A DNA stretch of 64,000 nt from NCBI GenBank assembly GCA_963792365.1, contig CAWBVW010000004.1, forward strand, positions 1 to 64,000, in the 5' to 3' direction. The position numbers were made by a program, and so were the translations under genes. This stretch comes from JAOUGY01 sp963792365 (GTDB taxonomy: Bacteria; Actinomycetota; Acidimicrobiia; Spongiisociales; ZC4RG35). Shown in pieces: positions 8,742-16,604 of the stretch (position 1 is its first letter; each line of letters opens with the position of its first letter). Under the pieces are notes generated by a model. That model did not search any database. It was not told the DNA's origin and was given only the letters and a program-made list of their open reading frames with translations.

Positions 8742-9596
8742 TCAGCCCCCGATGCACGACGGGCCGAGCGGATACTCCACCGACTTCTCGATGGCTCTCG
8801 GCGTTTCGATGATGGTGCCGGTTTTGATGATGAAGTCACCAGCGTCAGTGGCCTCGACCACGAATCGATCGAGGTTCCTCGGTGCGGGTCCAGCGAAGTA
8901 TTCGCCGACGCCGTTGTATTTCGACCCGTGGCATGGACATTCGAACCCCTGCGACGGCTGACACCAGGGCACTCGGCACCCCAGGTGGACGCAGCGCTGG
9001 AAGAGCGCCATCAGTCCCGCGGCATCCACGCCCCTCCCTTCGAACTGCGTCGAGATGACGGTGGGGGCAGGGACCACGTACGCCCGAGCCTCGGGGATGA
9101 ACACGGGTGTGACACTCCCGTCGGCGTTGAACGCCTGATCGAGGAGGTCGGTGACGCTACCGGCTCGCACGTCACTACCGAACCCTCCCGTCACCTTGGG
9201 CCACAGGAACGAGAGGAACGCGAGCGCCTGAGTTCCCAGGAAACCTCCGAGGAACGTGATCCCGAGTGCCCGGTTGAGGAAGGTCCGGCGCGTGACGCCC
9301 GCCTCCTCGGGGGACACTTCGATCACCCGCTGGGCCGACGCCACAGCCACCGCTGCCACCGGCTCGGCCTCGGCCGGTTGCTCGCTCGCTTCGACGGTTT
9401 CCACGGTTGGCGCAGGCTCAGGCCGGGCCACGGCGATGTCGACCGGACCCGAACGGTCGGATGCAACTGTCTCCTTCGTGAGGTTGCCTTTCCACTCCGG
9501 TCCTGACGATCGACGCCAGGCGATCGTCAGCGCCGCCGCGATCGCCAGGATGGCCACGACGGCAACTCCGATCGGGATGAGCAGTTCTGCGTTCAT
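8742..9596 (-). CDS. qcrA: Rieske iron-sulfur protein of the bc complex
   Basis: This 284-aa subunit carries the [2Fe-2S] cluster that moves electrons from quinol to cytochrome c. The ligands are plain: C202 and H204 in CVHLGC, and C220 and H223 in CPCHGS, with C207 and C222 forming the usual disulfide. A hydrophobic N-terminal helix (residues 7-27) and a second segment with an RRTFLNRALG twin-arginine-like stretch precede the Rieske fold. The ATG at 9596 is preferred to 9602 because GAGGTG then lies at correct Shine-Dalgarno distance. Confidence 0.95.
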   Translation of the reverse strand: MNAELLIPIGVAVVAILAIAAALTIAWRRSSGPEWKGNLTKETVASDRSGPVDIAVARPEPAPTVETVEASEQPAEAEPVAAVAVASAQRVIEVSPEEAGVTRRTFLNRALGITFLGGFLGTQALAFLSFLWPKVTGGFGSDVRAGSVTDLLDQAFNADGSVTPVFIPEARAYVVPAPTVISTQFEGRGVDAAGLMALFQRCVHLGCRVPWCQPSQGFECPCHGSKYNGVGEYFAGPAPRNLDRFVVEATDAGDFIIKTGTIIETPRAIEKSVEYPLGPSCIGG

Positions 9597-9617
9597 GTGC
9601 ACATCACCTCGAGCTCA

Positions 9618-10556
9618 TCAGTGTCCGCCGCCGAGCCCGATGGGGACCCAGTCCTTCAAGTCGTCGAAGTAGATCCCGTCACGCCAGGGATATGAGAAGT
9701 TGAACCCCTGTCCGCGGAAGAGCACTCCGATGATGGTCAACGTCGCCGACCCGGCCAGGAAGATCGTGTAGAGCATGATTGCGAACTTCCGGTCGGACGG
9801 CTTGGTGGAAGGGTTCCGGTCGATGTATGGAATCATCATGAAACCGACCAAGCCGATGATCGTGGGAACGGTCACACCGGCGATCTGGGGATCGAAGTAG
9901 CTGAGCAGCTCCTGCAGCCCAAGGAAGTACCACGGGGCCTTCGAGGGGTTCGGCGTTGCGTTGAAGTTGGCAGGTTCCAGCAACGGTGCGTGGAGGATCA
10001 CCGACAAGATCAGCAAGAGCGCGGTCATGGCGAGCAGGGCCGTGAACTCGGCGATCATGAGATGCGGCCAGGTGTTGACTTTGTCCTGAGGCTCTGCCTT
10101 GACGTTCTGGATGGCGCGGGCCTTGACCACCGTGAGCAAGCGCTGCGTTCGCACGCCCTCTGGCGCGTTGGCGGGCGCCGCCATGGGCCGGGCACTGACG
10201 GTGGCCGCAACACGTGTCGCTCCGTTGCCCGAATGCCCGTTGCCGCCGCCGTCGCCACCGGGCGCGGGTGGCTCATCGACTGCCACGGCTGTCGCAGCTA
10301 CGGCGGGCTCCGCGGCCTCAGCGGCAGGCTCTGCGGGCGCCACCGGCTCGGGAGCGGGCTCTGCTGCGGGCGGCTCGGGCTCGCTCTGTGGGGCAGCTTC
10401 GGGGGCCGATGCCGGCTCGGGAGCGGGTGCCGCCGGTGGAGGCGACGGCGGGGCCTCACCCTTCATCTCGGCCAGCACCTGTTCGACCGGAACGCCGAGC
10501 GCCTTCGCCTTGGCCTCGGCCGACCGCCTGAGCAGGCTCTCTGGAATTTCAGCCAT
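9618..10556 (-). CDS. Cytochrome b C-terminal half (subunit IV-like) with novel N-terminal module
   Basis: This 312-aa protein supplies the C-terminal helices of cytochrome b, including the quinol-site PEWY-like region seen here as APWYFLGLQELLSYF and three further membrane segments. The preceding ~160 residues are unusual: residues 1-34 form a compact helical module (RRSAEAKAKALGVPVEQVL) followed by a long Pro/Ala/Glu linker. The same module heads two cytochromes c in the divergent operon at 14215 and 14988. Most actinobacteria encode cytochrome b in one gene; the split resembles b6f and Bacillus complexes. Confidence 0.92.
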   Translation of the reverse strand: MAEIPESLLRRSAEAKAKALGVPVEQVLAEMKGEAPPSPPPAAPAPEPASAPEAAPQSEPEPPAAEPAPEPVAPAEPAAEAAEPAVAATAVAVDEPPAPGGDGGGNGHSGNGATRVAATVSARPMAAPANAPEGVRTQRLLTVVKARAIQNVKAEPQDKVNTWPHLMIAEFTALLAMTALLLILSVILHAPLLEPANFNATPNPSKAPWYFLGLQELLSYFDPQIAGVTVPTIIGLVGFMMIPYIDRNPSTKPSDRKFAIMLYTIFLAGSATLTIIGVLFRGQGFNFSYPWRDGIYFDDLKDWVPIGLGGGH

Positions 10557-10573
10557 CTATGCCTCCTCGACTC

Positions 10574-11350
10574 TCACAGCGGGCCCGAGATCCCGCCGTC
10601 CTTCCGGACACGCCAGAAGTGCACGGCCATGAAAATCACGATGATGAACGGGAAGAACAGGACGTGAAGCACGTACCACCGGAGCAGGGTGCCGGCCGTC
10701 ACCTCGGATCCCGCCAGGAGCGCGAACTTCACCTGGCTTCCGAAGACGGGCACGAATCCGGCCATGTTGGTGCCGACCGTGACCGCCCACAGCGCAAGCT
10801 GATCCCAGGGCAGGAGATAGCCGGTGAACGAAAGCAGCAAAGTGAGCAGCAACAGGATCACGCCCACCACCCAATTGAATTCACGCGGTGGCTTGTAGGC
10901 GCCGTGATAGAACACCCGGCTCATGTGGAGGAACACCGTGAGGACCATGAGATGCGCACCCCAACGATGCATGTTCCGTACCAACGAGCCGAACGCCACA
11001 TTGGTCGACAACGCCGCCACATCGGCGTATGCCCTGTCGGCGGTCGGTGCGTAATAGAACATCAGGAAGATGCCCGTGATCGTGAGCAGGATGAACAAGA
11101 AGAATGAGAGCCCACCCAGGCACAGTGTGTACGAGAGCTTGACGCCATGCCGCTTCACCTTCACGGGGTGTAGGTGATAGAGGACGTTGTTCATGACGAC
11201 GTAGGACCTGTTCCGCGGGCTGTCGGAATAGCCCTTCTTGAAAGGCGATCCGGGGCGGAGCACCGAATCGACGAACTGGGAACCGCGGAACGACTCGAAC
11301 CCTTCGGCGAGTCGCTCCTTCAGTCCGGTCTTCTCGTTTCCGTCTGCCAC
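10574..11350 (-). CDS. Cytochrome b N-terminal half (b6-like)
   Basis: This 258-aa protein holds the haem-binding four-helix bundle of cytochrome b. Two pairs of His ligands are visible: HRWGAHLMVLTVFLHMSRVF and RWYVLHVLFFPFIIVIF with VHFWRVRKDGG. FTGYLLPWDQLALWAVTV marks the cd region. GTG at 11350 is chosen: an AAAGG Shine-Dalgarno lies seven bases upstream and the ferredoxin gene ends just before it. Together with the gene at 9618 it forms a split cytochrome b. Confidence 0.93.
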   Translation of the reverse strand: MADGNEKTGLKERLAEGFESFRGSQFVDSVLRPGSPFKKGYSDSPRNRSYVVMNNVLYHLHPVKVKRHGVKLSYTLCLGGLSFFLFILLTITGIFLMFYYAPTADRAYADVAALSTNVAFGSLVRNMHRWGAHLMVLTVFLHMSRVFYHGAYKPPREFNWVVGVILLLLTLLLSFTGYLLPWDQLALWAVTVGTNMAGFVPVFGSQVKFALLAGSEVTAGTLLRWYVLHVLFFPFIIVIFMAVHFWRVRKDGGISGPL

Positions 11351-11363
11351 TCCTGAACCTTTC

Positions 11364-11813
11364 TCACCAACGGATGCCGTAGGCGTAGCCATTCTTGAAG
11401 TCTCGTTGCCCCGTGTCGACTTCCCACGGGGCCGCATTCAAGCCGAGATCGTCGGCCTGCTGGGCGAGCGAACCTTCGAACTTACCGAGCGAGATGACAC
11501 CCGTGGGGCACCGGTCGACGCAGAGGGCACACCGGGTGCACTCATCCTCGTCGACGACGAAGAACCCGAAGTTGGTCGGATCCTCGGCAGGCATCGAAAC
11601 GTTGAGCGAATCGCTGATGGCGTCGACGCTCAGATAGTGGATGCACTTCCAGGGACAGATGTCGACACATCCTTCACAGAGGATGCACTCCGCCTGATCG
11701 ATGTGGAGGAACTGCTTCGGACGAAGCTTGTCCTTGAAGTAGTCGCCTTCGACCAGGGCCAACTGATAGTCGTCCCGGAAGGGAGGCGTCTCGTCGACGA
11801 CACCGCGTGGCAT
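11364..11813 (-). CDS. 2x[4Fe-4S] ferredoxin in the bc operon
   Basis: This 149-aa protein has two full [4Fe-4S] motifs, CILCEGCVDICPW and CTRCALCVDRCPT, in the NuoI-like arrangement, and no membrane segment. Ferredoxins are not standard parts of bc complexes, yet this one is embedded in the operon with ATGA overlap to the preceding gene. It could be an extra electron entry or exit point on the cytoplasmic side. The assignment as an iron-sulfur protein is secure; its partner is inferred. Confidence 0.92.
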   Translation of the reverse strand: MPRGVVDETPPFRDDYQLALVEGDYFKDKLRPKQFLHIDQAECILCEGCVDICPWKCIHYLSVDAISDSLNVSMPAEDPTNFGFFVVDEDECTRCALCVDRCPTGVISLGKFEGSLAQQADDLGLNAAPWEVDTGQRDFKNGYAYGIRW

Positions 11814-12460
11814 CAGGCTTCATCCTTGGCGGCGCGCTTGACGAGCGGACGCCCATACGGGGAGATGCGCTCTTCGGTCGCTGCCGCTGGTCGGGGTTTG
11901 GTGATGTCCTGGACTTTGTATGCGAACCACCCTCCCAACACCAGCATCGTGACGTTGTATCCACCGGAGATCGCGTCCTTGAGGGCGCCCCAGGTGATCG
12001 TGACGTCGTTGTTGAGCACGAGCCATGCGGGAAGCGGATCGAGGCCGGGCACCGGCCGCTGAAAACTCCAGTCGAGGTCGGTCTGGGAGAAGTTGAGCCA
12101 CTCGGACGGAACGATCCCGAAGATCACGACCATTTCCATCCAGGTCAGGAAGGCCGCAAACGTGGCCCGTGCCCAGGTCATCTTCTGCTTCAGCAGCCAA
12201 ACGATGGCCGCACCACCGATCAGCAACTGGGATGCGGCAAACGTGATGAGATAGCCGAAGCCCTTCATGAACTTGTGAAAGCCGAGATCGATCCCGGTGA
12301 ACATCTGCTCGAAGGGCCACACGGTCGGCACGTCTTCGGCGGGTCGCCCATAGATGTGGACGACCGTGACTCCAATCACCATGAGCAGCAGACCGACGAC
12401 GATGGCACCAGCGCCGACGCGGTATCGCTCGCGGTCCGTCATCTCGCCGAGTCGATGCAT
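11813..12460 (-). CDS. Membrane protein, first gene of the bc operon
   Basis: This protein of about 215 aa has four likely transmembrane helices (roughly residues 18-40, 70-92, 100-122, 165-185) and a basic C-terminus. I do not recognise the family. It lacks haem and cluster motifs. It overlaps the ferredoxin gene by four bases, so a joint role as membrane anchor for the ferredoxin is plausible. Start is ATG at 12460; ATG at 12442 (MTDRERYRVG) is an equally possible start. Confidence 0.78.
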   Translation of the reverse strand: MHRLGEMTDRERYRVGAGAIVVGLLLMVIGVTVVHIYGRPAEDVPTVWPFEQMFTGIDLGFHKFMKGFGYLITFAASQLLIGGAAIVWLLKQKMTWARATFAAFLTWMEMVVIFGIVPSEWLNFSQTDLDWSFQRPVPGLDPLPAWLVLNNDVTITWGALKDAISGGYNVTMLVLGGWFAYKVQDITKPRPAAATEERISPYGRPLVKRAAKDEA

Positions 12461-12802
12461 TCCTCTGCTTCTCCGGGCTCGTTGGTCTGTCTTGTCTCTG
12501 TCGGATCGGCGCTCCCGGCCGGTTCCATTTCGACGGACCGATCCATGGGGGAGGCCCGACCGGTTGCTTGAACCGTATCGGTACCGGGTACAGCGGACTG
12601 GTATTCCCGCCGCTGTGCACGAACCGTCTCCCGGACCGTGTGCCGTCCTCACCTGGTTGTGTCGCGTTCTCCCAGGTTGAGGGCCATGTTGTACCACATC
12701 CACGGTATGGCGTGAAGTTGAACTGTCTCCCACGCAGGTCGCGTTCGGGCCTGGACAGCGAGCTATGCTCCGGCCGTCCCGGAACCGTCTGAGAGGAGCC
12801 TC
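12461..12802. promoter_or_regulatory. Divergent promoter region between the bc and cbb3-like operons
   Basis: This 342-bp gap separates two divergent respiratory operons and holds no supported gene. For the plus-strand operon a TATGCT -10-like hexamer lies at 12764-12769, about 34 nt before the GTG, with a GAGAGG Shine-Dalgarno at 12791-12796. I could not assign the minus-strand promoter. Shared control of both operons is likely but not shown. Confidence 0.45.
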
Positions 12803-14218
12803 GTGGCCGACGCCTCTACGAATGCAGACCTGCGACCAGCTGCATCCGACGACGTGGTGACGCTCCACATCATCGTCTCCACGTTCTTCCTCGGCGTAGG
12901 AGGAGTGCTGTACGCCTTGTCGATCGCTGCGGTCGTGTTCCCGACCGTTTTCTCCGGCCTCCTCGCCTACGGTGTCCTGCGACCAGCTGCCATGACGGCG
13001 ACGATGATCGGGTGGCTGCTCATCTCCTTCCTCGGTGCCGCCTACTACGTCCTACCCCGACTCACAGGCGCCGCACTGTGGCAGCCTCGGTTGGCGGTGG
13101 TGTCGATGTGGGCGATCGCTGCGATCACAACGATCGGAATCGCGATCCAGCTGTTCGGGCTCTCAGACGGCATCGAGCCGCTGGGCTTGCCATGGTGGCT
13201 CGACACGATCCTCTTGCTGGTTTCGTTTGCGCCCCTCGCAGTGGGCGTGCAAACGGTGCGATACCGCTCAGAGCCTCTGGCCTACGTCTCGCTGTGGTTC
13301 GTTCTTGCGGGCCTCGCCTCGTTGCCGATCCTGTTCGCCGTCTCCACGACGGGATACGACCTCGCCCTCGGCCAGACTCTCCAGGGCCTGCATTTCACGG
13401 CCGGTTTTTCAACTATCTGGGTGACCGGCATGGGCGTCGGACTTGCCTACTACACGGTGGCAAGGATCACGGATCAGCCGCTTGCGAATCGTCAGCTGGC
13501 TCGCGCCGGCTTCTGGTCCCTCATGTTCGCTGCGAGTTGGTCCGGCCCTCTCCAGCTCGCATACGGACCGACCCCCGATTGGCTCGATGCTCTCGCCGCA
13601 GTCTTGACGCTGGCCCTCCCCATCGCAGCAGGCGCCAATACGATGGCGCTCGCCACCACGGCGGCTGGTGGTTGGCCCGAGCACCGCGACCACCCCTCAC
13701 TGCGAGCCACCATGGCGGGCATGGGAGTGGCGATGGCCGTCGGCCTGGCGACCGCCATCGCCGGATTCCGCTCGGCCGCAGCGCTCATCGGATTCACCTC
13801 TTACTGGGAAGGCGTGGTCATGGCGACCCTCTTCGGTGTCGGCGGACTCCTCGTGGCAGGCTGGACCCACCACGCACTTCCGGCTACGAGCGGCCGAGAG
13901 TTGGCATCTCCGGCACGAGCAGTCCAACACATCCGGCTGACTCTCTGGGGAGTCGGATCGGCCGCATTGCTGCTGATGTTGGGGGGCCTGATCAACGGGT
14001 TGTCGTGGACCGGCGGTGCGTACACATCGATGCCTGCCGTCGGCGAGAACTGGTCCACCGTCTCCGGCACGGGTTCGCTTCTGATCGGGCTTTCGCTGGT
14101 CGGCATCGCAATCATGGTCCTCGGCCAACTGGCCTTCATCCTGTCGGTGCTCGGCACCATCTCGAGTGGTCGGGCCTCGATTCAGGAGGTGCTGGTGACG
14201 CGAGGGGAGACAGCATGA
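12803..14218 (+). CDS. CcoN-like haem-copper oxidase subunit I homologue lacking metal ligands
   Basis: This 471-aa protein has about 12 membrane helices and aligns with CcoN of cbb3 oxidases over long stretches. At the places where CcoN carries its ligands it reads differently: LRPAAMTA (59-66) where CcoN has RPLHT (haem b), SGPLQLAYGPTPDW (247-260) where CcoN has AGPHHLHYTALPDW (CuB), and YWEGVVMATLFG (334-345) where CcoN has IGHVHSGALG (haem b3 and b). A His at 197 lies near, but about a turn away from, the remaining CuB His. It therefore cannot be a normal oxygen reductase. The GTG start has a GAGAGG Shine-Dalgarno. Two cytochrome c genes follow with ATGA overlaps. CcoN comparisons are from memory of the family. 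Confidence 0.82.
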   Translation: MADASTNADLRPAASDDVVTLHIIVSTFFLGVGGVLYALSIAAVVFPTVFSGLLAYGVLRPAAMTATMIGWLLISFLGAAYYVLPRLTGAALWQPRLAVVSMWAIAAITTIGIAIQLFGLSDGIEPLGLPWWLDTILLLVSFAPLAVGVQTVRYRSEPLAYVSLWFVLAGLASLPILFAVSTTGYDLALGQTLQGLHFTAGFSTIWVTGMGVGLAYYTVARITDQPLANRQLARAGFWSLMFAASWSGPLQLAYGPTPDWLDALAAVLTLALPIAAGANTMALATTAAGGWPEHRDHPSLRATMAGMGVAMAVGLATAIAGFRSAAALIGFTSYWEGVVMATLFGVGGLLVAGWTHHALPATSGRELASPARAVQHIRLTLWGVGSAALLLMLGGLINGLSWTGGAYTSMPAVGENWSTVSGTGSLLIGLSLVGIAIMVLGQLAFILSVLGTISSGRASIQEVLVTRGETA

Positions 14219-14991
14219 GCGATCAGCTGTCTGCGGCTGCGGCCGCATTGAACGCACCAGAGACGATCGTGCAACGCTCGGCCGAGGCCAGAGCCAAGGC
14301 CACGGGCGCGTCGATCGACGACATCCTGGCGGCGTGGGCAGGAGGCGGCAGCGCACCATCCGCACCCACCCCCCCACCCGCACCGGCACCCGAACCTTCC
14401 ACGACCCCCGAACCCGACACGACTACAGAACCGGCACCCGAACCCGCCGCCGCACCGACCCCCCCAGCAGGCCCGGCGGCGACGGCCGTCGCCGTTCCCA
14501 GAAGCCCTGCGGAGCCGCCGATCCTCGAAGGCCGAACCGATCGCCCATTCCTCGTGACGATCGGAGCAGTGGCGGCTCTCGCCCTCTCACTCGTGGCGGG
14601 ACTGTTCGTCGCGTCGACCCCAGAGGAGGGGAACGGCGTCTACACCTCCGCCGTACCGCTCGACGCGCAGGGTGAACACGGTCGAACGGTGTACCTCGAA
14701 CTGGGCTGCGGCGCCTGTCACACCCAGGTGGTCCGTCCGCTGGTGACCGACGCCGCTCTCGGCGGCGTCACCATCTCGGACAGCAACCAGGTGCTCGGCG
14801 TTCGCCGCTTCGGCCCCGATCTCACCGATGTGGCATCACGGGCCGAGAGTGCGAGCATGTTCGCATCGGTGTTGGCCGGAGAAGGCGGTCACCCCGCCTA
14901 CACCGGGCTGAGCGACGACGATGTCGCGGGACTGGTCGCCTATCTGAACGCAACCAACGCCGTCCCGACAGACGAAGAGACGGATTCATGA
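14215..14991 (+). CDS. CcoO-like membrane-anchored mono-haem cytochrome c
   Basis: This 258-aa protein has a helical module (residues 12-44), a Pro/Thr/Glu linker, one membrane helix (111-133) and a haem c domain. The haem site CGACH (165-169) is followed by TQVVRP and then FGPDL, the CcoO signature in which CxxCHSQMIRP is followed by a GPDL motif. The axial position that reads MPAY in CcoO reads HPAY here (His 226), suggesting bis-His ligation. It overlaps both neighbours by four bases. The gene shares a 206-bp identical stretch with the next one. Confidence 0.85.
   Translation: MSDQLSAAAAALNAPETIVQRSAEARAKATGASIDDILAAWAGGGSAPSAPTPPPAPAPEPSTTPEPDTTTEPAPEPAAAPTPPAGPAATAVAVPRSPAEPPILEGRTDRPFLVTIGAVAALALSLVAGLFVASTPEEGNGVYTSAVPLDAQGEHGRTVYLELGCGACHTQVVRPLVTDAALGGVTISDSNQVLGVRRFGPDLTDVASRAESASMFASVLAGEGGHPAYTGLSDDDVAGLVAYLNATNAVPTDEETDS
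14239..14444 (+). repeat. 206-bp perfect direct repeat, copy 1
   Basis: This stretch encodes the helical module and most of the Pro-rich linker of the CcoO-like gene and is identical to 15012-15217, offset by 773 bp. Identity at every base, including synonymous positions, points to a recent duplication or ongoing gene conversion. Confidence 0.93.
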
Positions 14992-16016
14992 GTGAGCACC
15001 TGTCGGCGGCCGCGGCCGCATTGAACGCACCAGAGACGATCGTGCAACGCTCGGCCGAGGCCAGAGCCAAGGCCACGGGCGCGTCGATCGACGACATCCT
15101 GGCGGCGTGGGCAGGAGGCGGCAGCGCACCATCCGCACCCACCCCCCCACCCGCACCGGCACCCGAACCTTCCACGACCCCCGAACCCGACACGACTACA
15201 GAACCGGCACCCGAACCGGCCGCCGATACCCCCGCCGCACCGACCCCCACAGCCGCGCCGGCGGCATCCGCCGCCCCTGGGACTTCTGCGCCGACCCCAC
15301 CTCCCGCACCGGCGACCGTGACACCGGAACAGGCGCTCTCACATCCGGTGGTGGTGTCCGTTCCGACGGCCGGGCTCAAGGAGCGGACCGCCGGAACCCT
15401 GCCTCGATGGCTTGCGGCTGCGTTCATGATCGTGCCTTTGTTCGGGTTGCTCTATCTCAGCTCCAACCTGACGTCGGCCGGCTGTGTCGACGGTGGATTC
15501 GAACTGTCGGTGGATCGGGTCACCGGCCGCGGCGAGAACTGCGATGGCTCAGCGTTCGAGGGCCGATCGGCCGCGGGTGGCGCCGGGGCTGCCTTCATCG
15601 GCGAAGGCCGCAGTCTGTACACTTCGACCGGCTGCGCCGGGTGCCACGGCGCAAACGGCGGCGGCGGCCAGGGCCCGGCGTTCGCCAACGTTCTCATCAC
15701 ATTCGGTTCATGCCCTGACCACGTCGAATGGGTGCGGTTGGGTTCCACGGGGTTCCAGGCGCTCGGTCTGTCGACCTACGGGGACGTCGGCAAACCGATC
15801 AATGGCGGGATGCCCGCTCACCAGTCGCTGAGCGAAGAGCAATTGGCCGCGGTGGTGGCCTTCGAACGAGTGGCGTTCGGGGGCGGCAACGCCGACGAGG
15901 TTCTGGTCGACTGCGGGCTCGTGGCCCCCGCCGAGGGCACGACGGACTCGACTACCGCCGACGGAGCGACACCCACCACCGCTGCCGGCGAGGCACGCTC
16001 GGGGACCAGCGGCTGA
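14988..16016 (+). CDS. CcoP-like membrane-anchored cytochrome c
   Basis: This 342-aa protein begins with the same module as the preceding gene (identical for about 69 residues), then a longer Pro/Ala linker, one membrane helix (141-157) and a mono-haem domain with CAGCH at 216-220 and an axial Met in GGMPAH (Met 275). Three extra Cys (166, 185, 242) could form disulfides. The C-terminal 30 residues are Thr/Ala-rich. It is the third gene of the cbb3-like operon; a strong hairpin follows at 16120. Confidence 0.85.
   Translation: MSEHLSAAAAALNAPETIVQRSAEARAKATGASIDDILAAWAGGGSAPSAPTPPPAPAPEPSTTPEPDTTTEPAPEPAADTPAAPTPTAAPAASAAPGTSAPTPPPAPATVTPEQALSHPVVVSVPTAGLKERTAGTLPRWLAAAFMIVPLFGLLYLSSNLTSAGCVDGGFELSVDRVTGRGENCDGSAFEGRSAAGGAGAAFIGEGRSLYTSTGCAGCHGANGGGGQGPAFANVLITFGSCPDHVEWVRLGSTGFQALGLSTYGDVGKPINGGMPAHQSLSEEQLAAVVAFERVAFGGGNADEVLVDCGLVAPAEGTTDSTTADGATPTTAAGEARSGTSG
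15012..15217 (+). repeat. 206-bp perfect direct repeat, copy 2
   Basis: Second copy of the repeat at 14239-14444, here at the 5' end of the CcoP-like gene. The first divergent base upstream is at 15011 and downstream at 15218. Confidence 0.93.
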
Positions 16017-16119
16017 CGCAAGTTGGTCGGCCCGAGCGACGGCCCCACACCCTCCGCAGGATGCAAGATCGGTTGGCCGCAGACGTCTGATGGATCTCCG
16101 GCGGCCACCCCGTACGCGA

Positions 16120-16146
16120 CGAAGCCCCCGGGGCAAGGGGGCTTCG
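16120..16146 (+). terminator. Hairpin after the cbb3-like operon
   Basis: A 10-bp perfect stem (CGAAGCCCCC with GGGGGCTTCG) and a 7-nt loop lie about 100 bp after the operon. No T-tract follows, as is common in high-GC genomes. Confidence 0.65.
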
Positions 16147-16252
16147 TCCAACGAGAGAGCGGTCCGCCATGGGGCGGGCTGGGAGGCTATCCAATCACAC
16201 CTAGGGTTTCGAACGTGCCCTTGGCATGAAGGCGAATCCGTCTCCTCTCGCA

Positions 16253-16270
16253 GGGGCACTTTAGGTGCCC
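16253..16270 (+). other. Small hairpin upstream of the glutaredoxin-like gene
   Basis: GGGCAC and GTGCCC form a 6-bp stem with a 6-nt loop, 39 bp before the TTG start at 16309. It may be a terminator end or a leader element of that gene. Confidence 0.35.
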
Positions 16271-16308
16271 TCTCTTACTCTACCTGATCGGCAACAGAGA
16301 GAAAACAC

Positions 16309-16566
16309 TTGAGCGACATTCTGGAGTTTTTGGAGAAGCCTGGATGCCACCTGTGCGAAGACGCTCTTCCGCTGGTCCAAAAGCTCTCACGGCGCCTGGA
16401 CCTCGTGATTCGTCGGCTCGACGTCGACCAAGATGACGACCTCATGCTCGAATATGCGCTCAGGATCCCCGTCGTGCGAGTGCACGGGACTGTGATCGCG
16501 GAGGGTCTGATCGAGTACAAGCCGATGTTGACGAGAGCGAGGGCCGCGCTGCGGGCGCATCGGTGA
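16309..16566 (+). CDS. Glutaredoxin-like protein (DUF836 family)
   Basis: This 85-aa protein has a thioredoxin fold of the small DUF836/glutaredoxin-like type. The redox motif CHLC lies at residues 13-16 (KPGCHLCEDA), the cis-Pro is in RIPVVRVHG, and the second strand reads DLVIRRLDVDQD. Its substrate is unknown. No ATG fits; the TTG at 16309 gives a start directly at the conserved first strand, with a weak AGAGAGAAAA before it. Its position next to cytochrome c genes could indicate a redox maintenance role, which is inference. Confidence 0.8.
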   Translation: MSDILEFLEKPGCHLCEDALPLVQKLSRRLDLVIRRLDVDQDDDLMLEYALRIPVVRVHGTVIAEGLIEYKPMLTRARAALRAHR

Positions 16567-16604
16567 GGACGACCATGGGCCGGCTGCCGCTACCGTGTCA
16601 TTCC

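Noticed and set aside
6962..8812. A 616-aa frame antisense to the bc cytochrome c gene
   Set aside because: The opposite strand encodes clear haem sites and fits the operon; the antisense frame is a product of high GC third positions.
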